64,000 nt of DNA from Streptomyces halobius (GCF_023277745.1 NZ_CP086322.1:2914001-2978000), one strand, 5' to 3'; shown: positions 35,300-44,092, counted from the first letter of the stretch. Notes: a model not told the origin generated them from the letters alone. Numbers and translations: made by a program.

Positions 35300-36223
35300 A
35301 TGGCCGAAAACGCAAGCTCACGACCGACCCCTCTGGCGCGTGCCGAGCGCTTCGTCTGGCTGACCGCCCGGGTGCTCGAACAGCGGCTCTTCGAGTACCA
35401 CTTCCTCGGCGGCGGCGCGGATCCGGTCGAGACCGCCCTCGCCGCGTACCGCGATGACGACGACGGCTACGGCCACGCGCTGGAGCCGGACCTGCGCGGC
35501 CCGGTCAGCCAGCCGCTGCACACCGCACACGCCCTGAAGGTGCTGGATCGCATCGGGCGGTGCGACGGCCTCCGGGTGGAGCGGATCTGCCGCTATCTGA
35601 CGCGGGTCTCGACCCCGGAGGGCGCGCTGCCCGCGCTGCACCCGTCACAGCGCGGGTATCCGGCCGCACCGTGGATCCCGGTGGTCGACGATCCGCCGAG
35701 CGCGCTTCTGGCCACCGGGCCAGTGGTGGGTGTGCTGCACCGCAACGAGGTGTGGCACGCCTGGCTGTTCCGGGCCACGGACTACTGCTGGGCGGCCGTG
35801 GAGTCGCTGGAGGAGACCCATCCGTACGAGGTCGAGGCGGCGGTGGCCTTCCTGGACGGCGCCCCGGACCGCCCTCGGGCGGCCGCCGCGGCACAGCGCC
35901 TGGGCAAGCTCGTACGGGAGCAGGGGCTGGTGCTGCTGGACCCGGAGCGGGCGGCGGACGTCCCGGTGGCGCCGGGGTACGCGCCCGGGGAGCACCACTT
36001 GGCGTACGACTTCGCGCCCGCGCCCGGCTCGCTGGCCCGCCGCTGGTTCAGCGACGAGGAGCTGGGCCGGGCGCTGGACCACCTCGTGTCGCTCCAGCAG
36101 GAGGACGGCGGCTGGCCGGTCAACTGGCGGGTATGGGCACCGGGTACAGCGCTGGAGTCCCGTCCCATGGTGACGCTGAACGCGCTGCTGACCTTGCGGG
36201 CGTACGGGCGTCCCATCGGCTGA
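35300..36223 (+). CDS. prenyltransferase/squalene-cyclase-repeat-like protein
   Basis: A 307-residue soluble, helical protein with an alpha/alpha-barrel feel. QQEDGGWPVNWRVWAPG matches the QW motif of squalene/oxidosqualene cyclases and prenyltransferase beta subunits, but only one clear repeat is seen and the cyclase DxDD acid motif is absent. The amino-terminal part has YRDDDDGYGHALEPDLRGP, which is shared by a Streptomyces family of uncharacterised prenyltransferase-like proteins. ATG 35300 gives MAENASSRPTP; the nearest GGAGGA is 22 bases upstream, so initiation is unclear. No enzymatic function can be assigned. Confidence 0.72.
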   Translation: MAENASSRPTPLARAERFVWLTARVLEQRLFEYHFLGGGADPVETALAAYRDDDDGYGHALEPDLRGPVSQPLHTAHALKVLDRIGRCDGLRVERICRYLTRVSTPEGALPALHPSQRGYPAAPWIPVVDDPPSALLATGPVVGVLHRNEVWHAWLFRATDYCWAAVESLEETHPYEVEAAVAFLDGAPDRPRAAAAAQRLGKLVREQGLVLLDPERAADVPVAPGYAPGEHHLAYDFAPAPGSLARRWFSDEELGRALDHLVSLQQEDGGWPVNWRVWAPGTALESRPMVTLNALLTLRAYGRPIG

Positions 36224-36278
36224 CCCGGTGCGCCCGCGACGCGTGATCCGGTGCGCCGGCCGATTGGCCCCGTGCGCC
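36221..36278. repeat. three 14-bp copies starting at the stop codon
   Basis: TGACCCGGTGCGCC (36221-36234, starting with the stop), TGATCCGGTGCGCC (36244-36257) and TGGCCCCGTGCGCC (36265-36278), with periods of 23 and 21 bp. Confidence 0.65.
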
Positions 36279-36374
36279 GCGGGGTGCGATGCGACGCGCC
36301 TCGGCGTCGATGCGATGTGGCGCGGAGTGCCGCCCCGTTTGGTGATCGGTTCCGCCGGGCCGACCTCGGGGCGG

Positions 36375-36683
36375 TCACCCGCCCAGGGCTCGCACTCCGG
36401 CGGTCACCACCACCGCGGCGCCGACGACCAGGGGGAACGGTGCCCGCAGGACCAGCGCGACCGCTGCGGCGGCCACACCCGCGGCCTCGGCGTCGAGCGG
36501 CAGATGCTGACCGTCGCTGAACGCCTGCTGGGCGGTGAGAGCGGCCAGCAGGGCCACCGGGAGCAGCGCGGCCAGCCGCTTGACGAGCGGGCGCTCCAGG
36601 AGGCCGGCGGGGGCCGGCAGGCCGAGGAGTTTGACCAGATAGCAGCCCACGGCGGTGAGGCTGATCGCGATCCAGACGCTCAT
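36375..36683 (-). CDS. azlD: AzlD family branched-chain amino acid transport subunit
   Basis: A 102-residue membrane protein with four hydrophobic segments, beginning MSVWIAISLTAVGCYLVKLLGL and containing LPVALLAALTAQQAF, the AzlD signature. AzlD is the small partner of AzlC in exporters of branched-chain amino acids or their analogues. ATG 36683 has GAGGAGGG and overlaps the azlC stop (ATGA). The AzlC partner here is truncated, so it is doubtful that this subunit still works in a complex. Confidence 0.88.
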   Translation of the reverse strand: MSVWIAISLTAVGCYLVKLLGLPAPAGLLERPLVKRLAALLPVALLAALTAQQAFSDGQHLPLDAEAAGVAAAAVALVLRAPFPLVVGAAVVVTAGVRALGG

Positions 36684-37018
36684 GCTCGACCCTCCTCGGT
36701 GGCGTCGGGTGTCCCCTGGGCGCGTTCCCGACGCCCCTGGACGAGGAGCACGGCGGGTGCGGCCAGCGCCGACAGCAGCACCGGTACGCCCGTCGGGAGC
36801 GTCGGCAGCGTAACCATGACCAGCACCACCGCGAGGCCGGCCGCCGCCCGCTCGACGGTGGTTCTGAGCATCGGGGCGAGCAGCGCCAGGAAGACCGCAG
36901 GGCTGGCCGCGTCCAGTCCCCAGGCGTTGGTGTCGCCGAGTGCCTCGGCACCCAGGGCGCCGGCCTCCCCGGCGATCTCGGCGATCAGGCCGGCGCCGCC
37001 CGCGCACCGCTCCCGCAC
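36680..37018 (-). pseudogene. azlC, amino-terminal half missing
   Basis: The 112-residue reading frame matches only the second half of AzlC (LGDTNAWGLDAASPAVFLALLAPML, then the last two membrane helices LAVVLVMVTLPTLP and VPVLLSALAAPAVLLV). A full AzlC has about 230 residues. The lost part would lie upstream, where the lhr start codon now sits 45 bp away. The stop still overlaps azlD (ATGA), so the 3' junction is native and the 5' end is a deletion. Probably a pseudogene, possibly still translated as a fragment. Confidence 0.8.
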
Positions 37019-37063
37019 CGCTCTCCCGCCGCGTTGTCAGTGGCACGGTGCACGATGGGGGAC

Positions 37064-40000
37064 ATGGCCAAGTCAGCACTCGACTCGTTCTCTCCCGCGA
37101 CCCGCGGCTGGTTCGCCGGGGCGTTCAGCGCGCCCACCGCGGCGCAGGAGGGCGCCTGGCAGGCGATCGGCGCGGGGTCCGACGTCCTCGTGGTGGCGCC
37201 GACGGGCTCCGGCAAGACCCTCGCCGCGTTCCTGGCGTCGCTGGACGCGCTGGCGAGCGGTCCGGCGCCCGCCGAGCCGAAGAAGCGCTGCCGGGTGCTG
37301 TACGTCTCGCCACTGAAGGCCCTCGCCGTCGATGTCGAGCGCAATCTGCGCAGTCCGCTGACGGGCATCCGCCAGGAGTCGGTCCGCCTCGGGCTGCCCG
37401 AGCCGGACATCAGGGTGGGCATCCGCTCCGGCGACACCCCGGCCGCCGAGCGCCGCTCGATCGCCAGCCGCCCGCCGGACATCCTCATCACGACCCCCGA
37501 GTCGCTGTTCCTGATGCTGACGTCCTCGGCCCGGGAGGCGCTCGCGGGCGTCGAGACGGTCATCCTGGACGAGGTGCACGCCGTCGCCGGTACGAAGCGC
37601 GGCGCGCATCTGGCGCTCTCCCTGGAGCGGCTGGACGAGCTGCTCGACCGCCCGGCCCGCCGGATCGGTCTGTCGGCGACGGTGCGCCCGGTGGAGGAGG
37701 TCGCCCGCTATCTGTCGCCGCGGCGCCGGGTGGAGATCGTCCAGCCGCCGTCCGGCAAGCGCTTCGACCTGTCGGTGGTCGTGCCGGTGGAGGACATGGG
37801 GGAGCTGGGCGGCTCCCCCGTCCAAGAGGGCGATACGGGCGAGAAGCCGTCCATCTGGCCGCAGGTCGAGGAGAAGATCGCCGATCTCGTCCAGGCCCAT
37901 CGCTCCACGATCGTCTTCGCCAACTCCCGCCGCCTGGCGGAGCGGCTGTGCAACCGCCTCAACGAGATCGCCTACGAGCGCGCCACCGGAGAAGCGCTCC
38001 CCGAGCACCACTCCCCCGCGGAGCTGATGGCCGAGGCCGGTGCCGCCAAGGGCGCGCCGCCGGTACTGGCCCGCGCCCACCACGGCTCGGTCTCCAAAGA
38101 GCAACGCGCCCAGGTGGAGGAGGACTTGAAGGCGGGCCGGCTGCCGGCCGTGGTCGCCACCTCCAGCCTGGAGCTCGGCATCGACATGGGCGCGGTCGAT
38201 CTCGTCGTCCAGGTCGAGTCACCGCCGTCGGTCGCCTCCGGGCTGCAGCGGGTGGGTCGGGCCGGGCATCAGGTCGGCGCGGTGTCGACGGGCATCGTCT
38301 TCCCCAAGTACCGAGGCGATCTGGTGCAGGCCGCCGTGGTCACCGAGCGGATGCGCTCGGGCGCGATCGAAGCGCTGCGGGTGCCCGCCAACCCGCTGGA
38401 TGTGCTCGCCCAGCAGCTCGTCGCGATGACCGCGATGGACACCTGGGACGTCGAGGAGCTGCTGGCCGTGGTCCGCCGTGCCGCCCCGTTCGCCGCGCTC
38501 CCCGAGTCGGCGTTCACCGCCGTGCTGGACATGCTCGCCGGCCGCTATCCGTCCGACGCCTTCGCCGAGCTGCGCCCCCGCGTCGTATGGGACCGCGTGG
38601 CCCAGACGGTGACGGGCCGCCCCGGGGCGCAGCGGCTGGCCGTCACGTCCGGGGGCACGATCCCCGACCGCGGTCTGTTCGGGGTCTTCCTGGCGGGCGA
38701 CTCCGGGAAGGGCGGCGGGCGACGGGTGGGCGAGCTGGACGAGGAGATGGTCTACGAATCCCGCGTCGGCGATGTCTTCACCCTGGGGACGACGTCCTGG
38801 CGCATCGAGGACATCACCCGCGACCGGGTGCTGGTCACCCCCGCCCCCGGGGTTCCGGGCCGGCTGCCCTTCTGGAAGGGCGACCAGCTCGGCCGCCCCC
38901 TCGAACTGGGCCGGGCGCTCGGCGCGTTCCTCCGCGAGATCGGCTCCCTCGCCCGCGAGGAGGCCGCCGCCCGGCTGTCGGCCGCCGGCCTCGACGCCTG
39001 GGCGAGCGCCAACGTCCTCGGCTATCTCGCCGAGCAGAAGCAGGCGTGCGGCCATGTCCCGGACGACCGCACGATCGTCGTCGAGCGGTTCCGCGACGAG
39101 CTCGGCGACTGGCGGGTGGTCGTCCACTCCCCCTTCGGGGCGCAGGTCCACGCCCCCTGGGCGCTCGCCCTCGGCGCCCGTCTCGCCGAGCGCTACGGCA
39201 TGGACGCCCAGGTGATGCACGCCGACGACGGCATCGTGCTGCGGCTGCCCGACGCCGACCTGATGGGTCTGGATCTCCTCGACGGCGGTGACGCTTTCGG
39301 CGCCGGCCCGGGGTCACTGGGCGCCGAGTACGACCCCGAGCAGTCCCCCGTCGGCGCCGCCGATGTCGCCTTCGACCCCGGCGACGTCGACCAGCTCGTC
39401 ACCGACCAGGTCGGCGGTTCCGCCCTCTTCGCCTCCCGTTTCCGCGAATGCGCCGCCCGCGCCCTGCTGCTGCCGCGGCGCAACCCCGGCAAGCGCACCC
39501 CGCTGTGGCAACAGCGCCAGCGCGCCGCCCAACTCCTCCAGGTGGCAAGCGAGTTCGGGTCCTTCCCGATCGTGCTGGAAGCCGTCCGCGAATGCCTCCA
39601 GGACGTCTTCGACGTACCGGGTCTGACGGAGCTGATGGGCGATATCGAGGCCCGCCGGGTCCGTCTGGTGGAGGTCACCACCCCCGAGGCGTCCCCGTTC
39701 GCCCGCTCCCTGCTGTTCGGCTATGTCGCCCAGTTCCTGTACGAGGGCGACTCCCCGCTCGCCGAGCGCCGGGCCGCCGCCCTCTCGCTGGACTCCCGGC
39801 TGCTCGCCGAGCTGCTGGGCCAGGCCGAGCTGCGGGAACTGCTGGACGCCGAGGTGCTGGCCGAGCTGGAGCGCGAGCTCCAGTGGCTGACGGACGACCG
39901 CCGCGCCAAGGACGCCGAGGGTGTCGCCGATCTGCTGCGGCTGCTCGGGCCGCTGACCGACGCCGAGCTGGCCGAGCGCGGCGCGGATCCGGCGTGGGTC

Positions 40001-41836
40001 AGGGAGCTGGCCGCCGCCCGCCGCGCCATCACGGTGCGGATCGCCGGCGCCGCCCACTGGGCCGCCATCGAGGACGCGGGCCGGCTCCGGGACGCCCTGG
40101 GGACGGCCCTGCCCGTGGGCGTCCCCGAGTCCTTCACCGAACCGGTCAAGGACCCGCTCGGCGACCTGCTCTCCCGGTTCGCCCGTACCCACGGCCCGTT
40201 CACCTCCGAGCAGGCCGCCGCCCGCTTCGGCCTCGGCACGGCCGTCACGGACGGCGCGCTGCACCGCCTCGCCGCCGCCGGCCGTATCGTCCAGGGTGAA
40301 TTCCACCCCGCCGGGATCGGCCAGGAATGGTGCGACGCCCAGGTGCTGCGCAGGCTGCGCCGCCGTTCGCTCGCCGCGCTGCGTGAGGAGCTGGAGCCGG
40401 TGCCGCCCGCCGCGCTCGCCGCCTTCCTCCCGCAGTGGCAGCACGTCGGCGCCCCGCGTCCCGGAGGGCAGCCGTCCGCCGGCGGATCGCCCGGCCTGCG
40501 CGGCATCGACGGCCTGGCCCGCGCCATCGAGCAGCTCCAGGGCGCCCCGGTCCCCGCCTCGGCCCTGGAGAAGCTCGTCCTGCCCTCCCGCGTCGCCGAC
40601 TACACCCCGGCGATGCTGGACGAACTCACCGCCACCGGCGAGGTGTTGTGGGCCGGCGCCGGTGCCCTCCCCGGCAAGGACGGCTGGCTCTCCCTCCATC
40701 TCGCCGACTCCGCGCCGCTCCTCCTCCACGCCCCGCTCCCCCTGGAACTCACCGCTCTGCACTCCTCCGTGCTGACCGCCCTCGCCCCCGGATACGGCCT
40801 GTTCTTCCGCCAGATCGCCGACCAGGCCCGCGCCACCACCCACCCCGACGCCACCGACCCCCAACTGGCCGACGCCCTCTGGGATCTGGCCTGGTCCGGG
40901 CGGCTCACCAACGACACCCTGGCCCCGCTGCGCGCCCTCCTCGGCTCGGGCCGTACGGCCGGCTCGACCGCCCACCGCGCCCGCCGCACGGTGCCCCGGG
41001 GGCGCTGGGGGCACCCCCGGACGGAGTTGGGGGGAGGCATGCTCACCGCCGCCGCGGGCCGCAGCGGCCGCCCCACCGCGTCCCGCTCCGGCCCGCCGAC
41101 GGTCGGCGGCCGCTGGTCCCTGCTACCCGCCCTGGAACCGGAGGCCACCCACCGGGCGCACGCCCTGGCCCGTACGCTCCTGGACCGGCACGGCATCGTC
41201 ACCCGGGGCGCGGTCGCCGCCGAGGGGGTCGAGGGCGGCTTCTCCGCCGCGTATCGCGTACTGGCCGCGTTCGAGGAGTCCGGGCAGGCCCGCCGCGGCT
41301 ATGTCGTCGAGGGGCTGGGCGCCGCCCAGTTCGCCATGGACGGTGCGGTCGACCGGCTGCGCGCGATCAGCACGCAGCGGGAGTGCGGGGCCGGCGAAGC
41401 TCTGCCGAGCAGGGACCGTTGGGAGTCCGGTTCCAGAAGTCCGCAGCGCGCCGTCGTCCTCGCCGCCGCCGACCCGGCCAACGCCTACGGCGCCGCCCTG
41501 CCCTGGCCCGATCCGCCCGAGGGCTCGACACACAAGCCGGGCCGCAAGGCGGGCTCCCTCGTTGTCCTGGTCGACGGCGAGCTGGCGCTCTACATGGAGC
41601 GCGGCGGCAAGACCCTGCTGATCTGGCCCCTCCCCGGCGTCCCGGACGGACCACCCGCCGACGCCCGTCTCCAGGCCGCCGTGACGGCACTGACCGACGC
41701 GGCCCGCGCGGGCGCCCTCGGCACGATAACCACCGAACGCATCAACGGCAGCGCGGCCCTGACCTCCCCGTACGCTCCGGCCCTCGAATCCGCCGGTTTC
41801 CACCCCACACCCCGGGGGATGCGCCTCCGGGGCTGA
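37064..41836 (+). CDS. lhr: Lhr-type ATP-dependent helicase
   Basis: A very large superfamily-2 DNA helicase of about 1,590 residues. Motif I APTGSGKT (about 47-54), motif II DEVH, motif III LSATVRP, motif IV region VFANSRR, motif V TSSLELGIDMG and motif VI QRVGRAGH are all present in the first 400 residues. The rest is the long Lhr-specific region with winged helix and the DEAD/H-associated domain. Lhr unwinds 3'-5' with preference for RNA:DNA hybrids and has links to repair; nei follows 96 bp downstream. ATG 37064 (MAKSALDSF) is used for the family start. Two or three in-frame insertions in the last third (about residues 1310-1350 and 1445-1465) look like mobile palindromic segments. Confidence 0.94.
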   Translation: MAKSALDSFSPATRGWFAGAFSAPTAAQEGAWQAIGAGSDVLVVAPTGSGKTLAAFLASLDALASGPAPAEPKKRCRVLYVSPLKALAVDVERNLRSPLTGIRQESVRLGLPEPDIRVGIRSGDTPAAERRSIASRPPDILITTPESLFLMLTSSAREALAGVETVILDEVHAVAGTKRGAHLALSLERLDELLDRPARRIGLSATVRPVEEVARYLSPRRRVEIVQPPSGKRFDLSVVVPVEDMGELGGSPVQEGDTGEKPSIWPQVEEKIADLVQAHRSTIVFANSRRLAERLCNRLNEIAYERATGEALPEHHSPAELMAEAGAAKGAPPVLARAHHGSVSKEQRAQVEEDLKAGRLPAVVATSSLELGIDMGAVDLVVQVESPPSVASGLQRVGRAGHQVGAVSTGIVFPKYRGDLVQAAVVTERMRSGAIEALRVPANPLDVLAQQLVAMTAMDTWDVEELLAVVRRAAPFAALPESAFTAVLDMLAGRYPSDAFAELRPRVVWDRVAQTVTGRPGAQRLAVTSGGTIPDRGLFGVFLAGDSGKGGGRRVGELDEEMVYESRVGDVFTLGTTSWRIEDITRDRVLVTPAPGVPGRLPFWKGDQLGRPLELGRALGAFLREIGSLAREEAAARLSAAGLDAWASANVLGYLAEQKQACGHVPDDRTIVVERFRDELGDWRVVVHSPFGAQVHAPWALALGARLAERYGMDAQVMHADDGIVLRLPDADLMGLDLLDGGDAFGAGPGSLGAEYDPEQSPVGAADVAFDPGDVDQLVTDQVGGSALFASRFRECAARALLLPRRNPGKRTPLWQQRQRAAQLLQVASEFGSFPIVLEAVRECLQDVFDVPGLTELMGDIEARRVRLVEVTTPEASPFARSLLFGYVAQFLYEGDSPLAERRAAALSLDSRLLAELLGQAELRELLDAEVLAELERELQWLTDDRRAKDAEGVADLLRLLGPLTDAELAERGADPAWVRELAAARRAITVRIAGAAHWAAIEDAGRLRDALGTALPVGVPESFTEPVKDPLGDLLSRFARTHGPFTSEQAAARFGLGTAVTDGALHRLAAAGRIVQGEFHPAGIGQEWCDAQVLRRLRRRSLAALREELEPVPPAALAAFLPQWQHVGAPRPGGQPSAGGSPGLRGIDGLARAIEQLQGAPVPASALEKLVLPSRVADYTPAMLDELTATGEVLWAGAGALPGKDGWLSLHLADSAPLLLHAPLPLELTALHSSVLTALAPGYGLFFRQIADQARATTHPDATDPQLADALWDLAWSGRLTNDTLAPLRALLGSGRTAGSTAHRARRTVPRGRWGHPRTELGGGMLTAAAGRSGRPTASRSGPPTVGGRWSLLPALEPEATHRAHALARTLLDRHGIVTRGAVAAEGVEGGFSAAYRVLAAFEESGQARRGYVVEGLGAAQFAMDGAVDRLRAISTQRECGAGEALPSRDRWESGSRSPQRAVVLAAADPANAYGAALPWPDPPEGSTHKPGRKAGSLVVLVDGELALYMERGGKTLLIWPLPGVPDGPPADARLQAAVTALTDAARAGALGTITTERINGSAALTSPYAPALESAGFHPTPRGMRLRG
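40990..41043 (+). repeat. G-rich palindromic in-frame segment inside lhr
   Basis: CCGGGGG (40996-41002) and CCCCCGG (41014-41020) form a stem within a block that encodes PRGRWGHPRTELGGG, out of character with the surrounding helicase. Similar G-rich blocks (GGGGGCACCCCC-type) are scattered in Streptomyces genomes, as I recall. Confidence 0.5.
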
Positions 41837-41866
41837 CGGGCGGCGCCGACGGGGCCGGGCATCCCC

Positions 41867-41917
41867 CTGACGAACACCACTCCAGGGGCCGGGGCAACCG
41901 CTGACCGACACCACTCC
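41867..41917. repeat. 17-bp direct repeat between lhr and nei
   Basis: CTGACGAACACCACTCC (41867-41883) and CTGACCGACACCACTCC (41901-41917) differ by one base and lie 34 bp apart. Confidence 0.75.
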
Positions 41918-41932
41918 CGGCATGATGGACCC

Positions 41933-42829
41933 ATGCCCGAAGGTGACACGGTCTGGCGGCTGGCCCAGCGCCTCCACGACGCGCTGGCAGGTCAGCCCCT
42001 GACCCGCTGCGACCTGCGCGTCCCCCGGCTCGCGACGGTCGACCTGACCGGCCGCACGGTGCTGGACGTCACCCCCCGCGGCAAGCATCTGCTCACCCGC
42101 ATCGAAGGCGGTCTCACCCTCCACTCCCATCTCCGGATGGACGGCGCCTGGAAGATCTACGCCCCTGCGGAACGCTGGCGTGGCGGCCCCGCCCACCAGA
42201 TCCGGGCGATCCTCGGCACCGAGCGGCACACCGCCGTCGGCTACCGCCTCCCCGTCCTCGATCTGCTGCGCACCGCCGACGAGTCCCAGGTCGTCGGCCA
42301 CCTGGGCCCCGATCTCCTCGGCCCCGACTGGGACGCGGCCGAGGCCCTGCGCCGGCTGCTCGCCGTCCCCGAACGGCCCCTGGGCGAGGCCCTGCTGGAC
42401 CAGCGCAACCTCGCCGGTGTCGGCAATGTCTACAAGTCCGAGCTGTGCTTCCTGCTGCGCGCCTCGCCCTGGCTCCCGATGGGCCGGCTCCCCGCCCCGG
42501 AGCGCGCTCCCGCACTCGCCAAGAGACTCCTCGAAGCCAACAAGCAGCGCCCCGCCCGTACCACCACTCCGTGGGGGTACCGCCCACGCCCGTTTGAGGG
42601 CAGTGGAGGAGCGCGCCCCGATCGCCGGCTATGGGTCTACGGGCGCGCGGGACGCCCCTGCGCGCGCTGCGGCGCCGCCATCCGCACCGCCGACCAGGGC
42701 TCCACGCCCGACGAACGCGTCACCTACTGGTGCCCCACCTGCCAGACCGACCAGCCTGACCAGACCGACCACCCAGTCCGCACCGACAAGCCCGAACCTC
42801 CCAACGAGCCCGACCACCCCGCGCATTGA
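41933..42829 (+). CDS. nei: endonuclease VIII-like DNA glycosylase (Fpg/Nei family)
   Basis: A base-excision repair glycosylase/AP lyase. The amino terminus MPEGDTVWR carries the catalytic Pro2-Glu3 pair; the helix-two-turn-helix is LLDQRNLAGVGNVYKSE; the zinc finger has CARCG and WCPTC. MPEGDTVW is typical of the actinobacterial Nei2-type rather than Fpg. The family is usually about 265-275 residues; this protein has 298 because of an in-frame insertion before the zinc finger (PWGYRPRPFEGSGGA, about residues 214-228) and a repetitive DQPDQTDHP-type tail. ATG 41933 is the only start that leaves Pro at position 2. It sits after lhr in the usual order. Confidence 0.93.
   Translation: MPEGDTVWRLAQRLHDALAGQPLTRCDLRVPRLATVDLTGRTVLDVTPRGKHLLTRIEGGLTLHSHLRMDGAWKIYAPAERWRGGPAHQIRAILGTERHTAVGYRLPVLDLLRTADESQVVGHLGPDLLGPDWDAAEALRRLLAVPERPLGEALLDQRNLAGVGNVYKSELCFLLRASPWLPMGRLPAPERAPALAKRLLEANKQRPARTTTPWGYRPRPFEGSGGARPDRRLWVYGRAGRPCARCGAAIRTADQGSTPDERVTYWCPTCQTDQPDQTDHPVRTDKPEPPNEPDHPAH
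42564..42612 (+). repeat. palindromic in-frame insertion inside nei
   Basis: The block contains the near-palindrome GTGGGGGTACCGCCCAC (42571-42587) and GGAGG-rich flank, and encodes about 15 residues absent from typical Nei proteins. Together with the lhr segment it suggests a small dispersed element tolerated in coding DNA. Confidence 0.5.
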
Positions 42830-42945
42830 GAAGCAACCCCCCGACACCGGCCACCGAATTGACGCCCCGACAGCCGGTCTTCACCAGCCCAACGCCGCAC
42901 CGCGTCCACCCTGAGAACACCAACCCCCTCACAACCTCACCGCCC

Positions 42946-43311
42946 TCACAGCCCCCCACCCCCGTTCCCACCCCCCGACCGCCATCGCCGCCACCCCCCG
43001 GCCAGCCCCGCCCGCCCCTTCTCCAGCCACCCGCCCCGGCCGTTCCTGCCGTTCCCCTGGCCCACCCGCGGAACGCAGTGCACCGGCAGCAGGCTGAGCC
43101 CCCAGCCGCCCGCCACCACCGCCCCCTCGATCACCCCCGCCGACTGCGGCCACAGCGCCAGCCGGAGCGCCGCCGCCCACCACAGCCCGCCGACGAGGGT
43201 CACGGCTATCCAGCGCCCAGGGCCGGCCCGGGAACGCCCTCCCGGACCCTGCACGCGGCCGCCGGCACCCCGCCCGAGCGGACCGCGGGCCCCCCTGTCG
43301 TGCCACGCCAT
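42946..43311 (-). CDS. small two-helix membrane protein
   Basis: A 121-residue protein that I assign on features rather than on a named family. ATG 43311 has an excellent GGAGGAGGCAGCG ribosome site; the centre contains a hydrophobic stretch RWIAVTLVGGLWWAAALRLALW and another at GAVVAGGWGLSLLPVHC. The ends are Gly/Arg/Trp-rich and unremarkable. It is convergent with nei and lies between nei and dps. It covers most of an otherwise empty 640-bp stretch; the 116 bp at 42830-42945 show nothing. Function unknown. Confidence 0.6.
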   Translation of the reverse strand: MAWHDRGARGPLGRGAGGRVQGPGGRSRAGPGRWIAVTLVGGLWWAAALRLALWPQSAGVIEGAVVAGGWGLSLLPVHCVPRVGQGNGRNGRGGWLEKGRAGLAGGWRRWRSGGGNGGGGL

Positions 43312-43467
43312 CGCTGCCTCCTCCGGCCGACGCTAGACGGGGCCCGCCGACCGGCGGGAGAGCGCACCGTCGCACTCCCGGAGCGCGCAGGGCAGTGCCA
43401 CGCGCGCCAGGAGCAAGCGGGTGCGGCGCCGTATCGGGCGCATCCCGTCAGCCGTCGCCGAGGGCTG

Positions 43468-43938
43468 TCAGTGGGCTTCGGCCTGGAACATCCAGTGGTG
43501 CTTCTCCAGGTCGGCGGTCAGGCCGATGAGGATGTCCTGGCTGACCGGGTCGGGGTCCGCGGTGGCACGGATCCGCTCCCGCATCCGCTCGATGATCGCG
43601 GTCAGGCCCGTCACCAGCGTGCGTACGGCGTCGCCGTCCTTGATCCAGCCGTCCGGCACCTCCCCGATGCCGCTGGTCTTGGCGACCGTGGCGGTCCGGC
43701 CGTCCGGTGTCACGCCGATCGCGGCGCACCGTTCGGCGACGGTGTCCATGTGCTGCCGGGCGGTGTCCACGACCTCGTCCAGCTGGAGGTGTACGGACCG
43801 GAAGCGTGGGCCGATGACGTTCCAGTGCACCTGCTTCGCCATGAGGGAGAGATCCACCAGATCGACGAGGGCGCCCTGAAGGGCGTTCCCGACGAGGGTG
43901 CGGTCGGTTTCGGAGAGCGTGCTCTTGACCACAGACAT
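43468..43938 (-). CDS. dps: Dps family DNA-binding ferritin-like protein
   Basis: Dps forms a dodecamer that oxidises and stores iron and coats DNA in stress. The 156-residue protein has the interface ferroxidase residues in KQVHWNVIGPRF and HLQLDEVVDTARQHMDTVAER, plus DPVSQDILIGLTADLEKHHWMF at the end. It corresponds by position to one of the several S. coelicolor dps genes. ATG 43938 follows AGGAG eight bases upstream. The 5' region has a perfect AT-rich palindrome and a TATACG -10 candidate, so expression is probably under a specific regulator. Confidence 0.94.
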   Translation of the reverse strand: MSVVKSTLSETDRTLVGNALQGALVDLVDLSLMAKQVHWNVIGPRFRSVHLQLDEVVDTARQHMDTVAERCAAIGVTPDGRTATVAKTSGIGEVPDGWIKDGDAVRTLVTGLTAIIERMRERIRATADPDPVSQDILIGLTADLEKHHWMFQAEAH

Positions 43939-43978
43939 CCAGTTACTCCTGTTCAACCCGATGGCCAATATGCCCAAT

Positions 43979-44008
43979 ATTTCGGAATATGCATGAATAT
44001 TCCGAAAT
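43979..44008. promoter_or_regulatory. perfect AT-rich palindrome upstream of dps
   Basis: ATTTCGGAATAT (43979-43990) and ATATTCCGAAAT (43997-44008) flank GCATGA. All 12 bases of each arm match. The element lies between a likely -10 (TATACG, complement of 44025-44030) and the start codon, at about +10 to +40. CCAATAT occurs twice nearby. It looks like a dimeric repressor site. Confidence 0.75.
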
Positions 44009-44092
44009 GCCCCGATTTGCCCATCGTATAGACCATGGCGTTCCTCTGGGCAGGTCAAGGGGGCCGGTCGAGCGCCGCACCGCGCACACAGC

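Noticed and set aside
36375..37079. 234-codon reading as a full-length AzlC-AzlD fusion
   Set aside because: Only its last 102 residues are AzlD; the first part is the wrong frame of the azlC remnant. Two overlapping genes with an ATGA junction fit better.
36940..39291. 783-codon plus-strand frame overlapping lhr
   Set aside because: Arg/Gly-rich out-of-frame shadow of lhr. All helicase motifs lie in the other frame.
42720..42971. 83-codon minus-strand frame opposite the nei 3' end
   Set aside because: It lies antisense to the repetitive Nei tail, has no ribosome site and no hydrophobic or motif pattern of its own.
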